Shown: piece by piece, positions 62,437 to 64,000 of the stretch | Layout: each line of letters starts with the position of its first letter | Numbering within the stretch: the stretch's first letter is position 1 | Assembly: GCF_014637725.1 (NCBI RefSeq) | Contig: NZ_BMFC01000006.1 | Location: 124,001 to 188,000, forward strand | Direction: 5' to 3' | Length of the DNA: 64,000 bases | DNA from: Marivita lacus | GTDB taxonomy: Bacteria; Pseudomonadota; Alphaproteobacteria; Rhodobacterales; Rhodobacteraceae | Notes under the pieces: model-generated | The model's database searches: none | Told to the model about the DNA's origin: nothing | What the model saw: only the letters and a program-made list of their open reading frames with translations | Translations under genes and position numbers: made by a program

Positions 62437-64000
62437 TCCGCGATCGTTGCATGAATGTCCCCGCCGGGGATGTCCGGTTCGGACCGGCCATGCGCCGTCT
62501 TGTCCCAGTAGAAGGGTTTGAACACCAGTTCGGACCACGCCTTGTAGACGGCAAGAACGCCGAGCGGGAAGTAGAAGAACATCATGGGCACCCATTGCAT
62601 GAGGCCCTTGTGCTGCGTGCGCGCGACGGCGACGAAGCCGGTCAGCAGAGTGACCAGTTCGGCCAAAAGAAAAAGGGCCAGAAGGCCCTTTGCCCAATCG
62701 GCGGGGATCACGTCGAACAAGGGCACCGCGATGCCGAAAAGAACCAGCCAGAATGTCCACAGCGCGGGGGCCAGCGTGAATTGAACGATGGTGGTCAGGA
62801 AGAAGAACTGAAACCCGATGAACTTGCGCAGGCCGAGATCCCGTAACAGGCGGAACGGGCGTCTCATGTGGACAAGGTAGGTGACGATATATCCCTTGAG
62901 CCAGCGAGACCGCTGCCTGATCCACGCCCGATGGCCTTTGGTCGCCTCTTCCCGTGTGACCGTGGGGATCAGGATGGTGCGATAACCGAAGCGCGACAGG
63001 CGGATGCCCAGATCCGCGTCCTCGGTCACGTTGTGCGCGTCCCAGCCGCCCACATGCTTGAGCGCCGCGCGCTTCAGATAAACGGTGGTGCCGCCCAGCG
63101 GGATCGGCAGGCCCAGCCGCGCGGCACCCGCCAGAACGATGCGGAACCAGACAGCGTATTCGATGGTGAAACAGCGCGTCAGCCAGTTCGATTTCGTGTT
63201 GTAGAAATCGAGGATGCCCTGCACGCAGGCCACATTGGGCGGGGAGAGATGAAACGCCTCGACCACGCGTTCGATCTGGTCTGTGGCGGGCGCGTCCTCG
63301 GCATCCAGAACGCCGATGATGTCGCCGCGCGTGTGCCCCAGCGCGTAGTTCAGTGCCCGTGGCTTCGTCGTCACCTTCCCGTCGGGCACATGCAGCACCC
63401 GCATCCAGCCGGGCAGGGACACCGCCTTGATCATATCGCGGGTCTTTTCGTCCTTGTCTTCCAGCACCAGCACCACGTCGAGCAGCGATTTCGGGTAGGT
63501 CAGGCGCGACAGCCGCAGCACCAGCGCATGCGCAATCGCGGCCTCGTCGAACAGGGGCACGATCAGGCTGACCACGGGTTTTTCCGCCAGCGGCACATCC
63601 ACCGGGCGGGACGGAGGTTTCCTGTACCCCGCCATCAGCATCGCGATCTTGAAGCCCAAAGTGGCAAGCAGGTTGACCGCCGCAACGGCGGTGATTCCAG
63701 CGAAAAAGGCATTGGGAAAGACGTAGATCAGCGCAAGGCTGATGCCGAAGAACAGCGACGCAACAAGGGCGCGGGACAGGGTCAGCTTGTTGATGTCGCG
63801 GCAGCTGTAGTCATCTGGCACAAGCCGTTCGGCAAGATCGGCAAGGTAGTCGCCATGCCGGTAGGTGATGGTCCGAAGCAGATCCTCCTCGGACAATTCG
63901 GCAAAGAGAACGGGCCCGAGGACGTGTTCCAGAACATCGCGCAACTGCGTGCGGTCGCGCCCCGGGATGGTGCCGACCAGGATCGCATCCCCGACGCGAC
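62427..64000 (-). CDS. Membrane glycosyltransferase family 2, T2SSE-N/XagB-like (5' end beyond the window)
   Basis: At least 524 residues visible; the reading frame stays open to the window edge, so the N-terminus is missing. The visible N-terminal part (RDVLEHVLGPVLFAELSEEDLLRTI) resembles the GSPII_E-N domain of XagB-type polysaccharide synthases. After two membrane segments comes a GT2 core: VVSLIVPLFDEAAI, GVLDAEDAPATDQIE, EDADLGIRLSRFGYRT, and the processive QRSRWLKG (QxxRW) motif, then four or more membrane helices. It probably makes a surface polysaccharide. It overlaps the GntR gene by 10 nt convergently. Confidence 0.88.
   Translation of the reverse strand, partial: RVGDAILVGTIPGRDRTQLRDVLEHVLGPVLFAELSEEDLLRTITYRHGDYLADLAERLVPDDYSCRDINKLTLSRALVASLFFGISLALIYVFPNAFFAGITAVAAVNLLATLGFKIAMLMAGYRKPPSRPVDVPLAEKPVVSLIVPLFDEAAIAHALVLRLSRLTYPKSLLDVVLVLEDKDEKTRDMIKAVSLPGWMRVLHVPDGKVTTKPRALNYALGHTRGDIIGVLDAEDAPATDQIERVVEAFHLSPPNVACVQGILDFYNTKSNWLTRCFTIEYAVWFRIVLAGAARLGLPIPLGGTTVYLKRAALKHVGGWDAHNVTEDADLGIRLSRFGYRTILIPTVTREEATKGHRAWIRQRSRWLKGYIVTYLVHMRRPFRLLRDLGLRKFIGFQFFFLTTIVQFTLAPALWTFWLVLFGIAVPLFDVIPADWAKGLLALFLLAELVTLLTGFVAVARTQHKGLMQWVPMMFFYFPLGVLAVYKAWSELVFKPFYWDKTAHGRSEPDIPGGDIHATIADQR

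Noticed and set aside
1-64000. CRISPR array, rRNA, insertion sequence or integron
   Set aside because: No direct repeat with regular spacing, no rRNA-like sequence, no transposase and no attC-like set was seen on either strand.

Overview
The window is a stretch of GC-rich chromosome from an alphaproteobacterium, almost certainly a member of the Rhodobacteraceae (Roseobacter group). This rests on family-specific gene orders: ctaC-ctaB-small CoxF-like gene, lysC beside ptsP, a murA-DUF2948-hisD block, a murD...ftsW-murG-murC-DUF2484 x2-murB-ddl-ftsQAZ-lpxC-bamD-recN division cluster, a cobST pair, and G-rich hairpin repeats ending in a TATTTGGAAA motif. No insertion sequence, prophage, CRISPR array or rRNA was seen. 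There is one tRNA, tRNA-Thr(GGT), on the minus strand.

Layout. 1-2062 (minus): aa3-type cytochrome c oxidase subunit II and assembly genes, divergent from tldD, with a perfect FNR-type box between them. 2249-7761: tldD, dprA, topA. 7936-10416: the two subunits of a 3-oxoacid CoA-transferase with a LOV blue-light sensor, probably a pseudo-histidine kinase, between them. 10562-14884: a methyl-sulfur/one-carbon neighbourhood with apt and mtnP (adenine and methylthioadenosine salvage), a divergent DmdA-like GcvT-family demethylase, two tandem Lin0512-family proteins and a flavin reductase. 14984-24663: a GNAT, an EcsC-like protein, DUF1992, ptsP, lysC, a SnoaL-like protein, an SDR, DUF1178, and the envelope glycosyltransferases waaA and a GT4. 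24842-28806: tRNA-Thr, a tiny basic protein, murA, DUF2948, a GNAT and hisD.

28864-48335 is the division and cell-wall cluster. It is interrupted by two tandem paralogous proteins of unknown function and a HI0933-type flavoprotein on the opposite strand between murD and ftsW, and by an amine-oxidase-like flavoprotein between murC and the DUF2484 pair. The cluster makes UDP-MurNAc-pentapeptide and lipid II (murD, G, C, B, ddl), drives septation (ftsW, Q, A, Z), and continues into lipid A (lpxC), outer-membrane assembly (bamD) and DNA repair (recN). 48453-51409: a ClC-family protein lacking two hallmark features, then an uncharacterised two-gene operon with a small HExxH zincin. 51426-56803 (minus): DUF427, an M24B aminopeptidase P, and the CobT and CobS subunits of aerobic cobaltochelatase. 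56893-59392: an ECF sigma/anti-sigma pair followed by an exported fasciclin protein and a Tat-exported MsrB, a plausible envelope oxidative-stress module. 59439-64000: a UbiH-family hydroxylase, a small membrane protein, a pyrimidine 5'-nucleotidase, a GntR regulator, and a membrane glycosyltransferase cut by the right edge.

The main candidates for something undescribed are the zincin operon (50214-51409), the LOV pseudokinase inside the CoA-transferase operon, the DmdA-like/Lin0512 cluster, the ParB-like paralogue pair inside the division cluster, and a recurrent intergenic architecture of two back-to-back perfect hairpins with unrelated sequences. All functions are inferred by reading the sequence; no database search was run.
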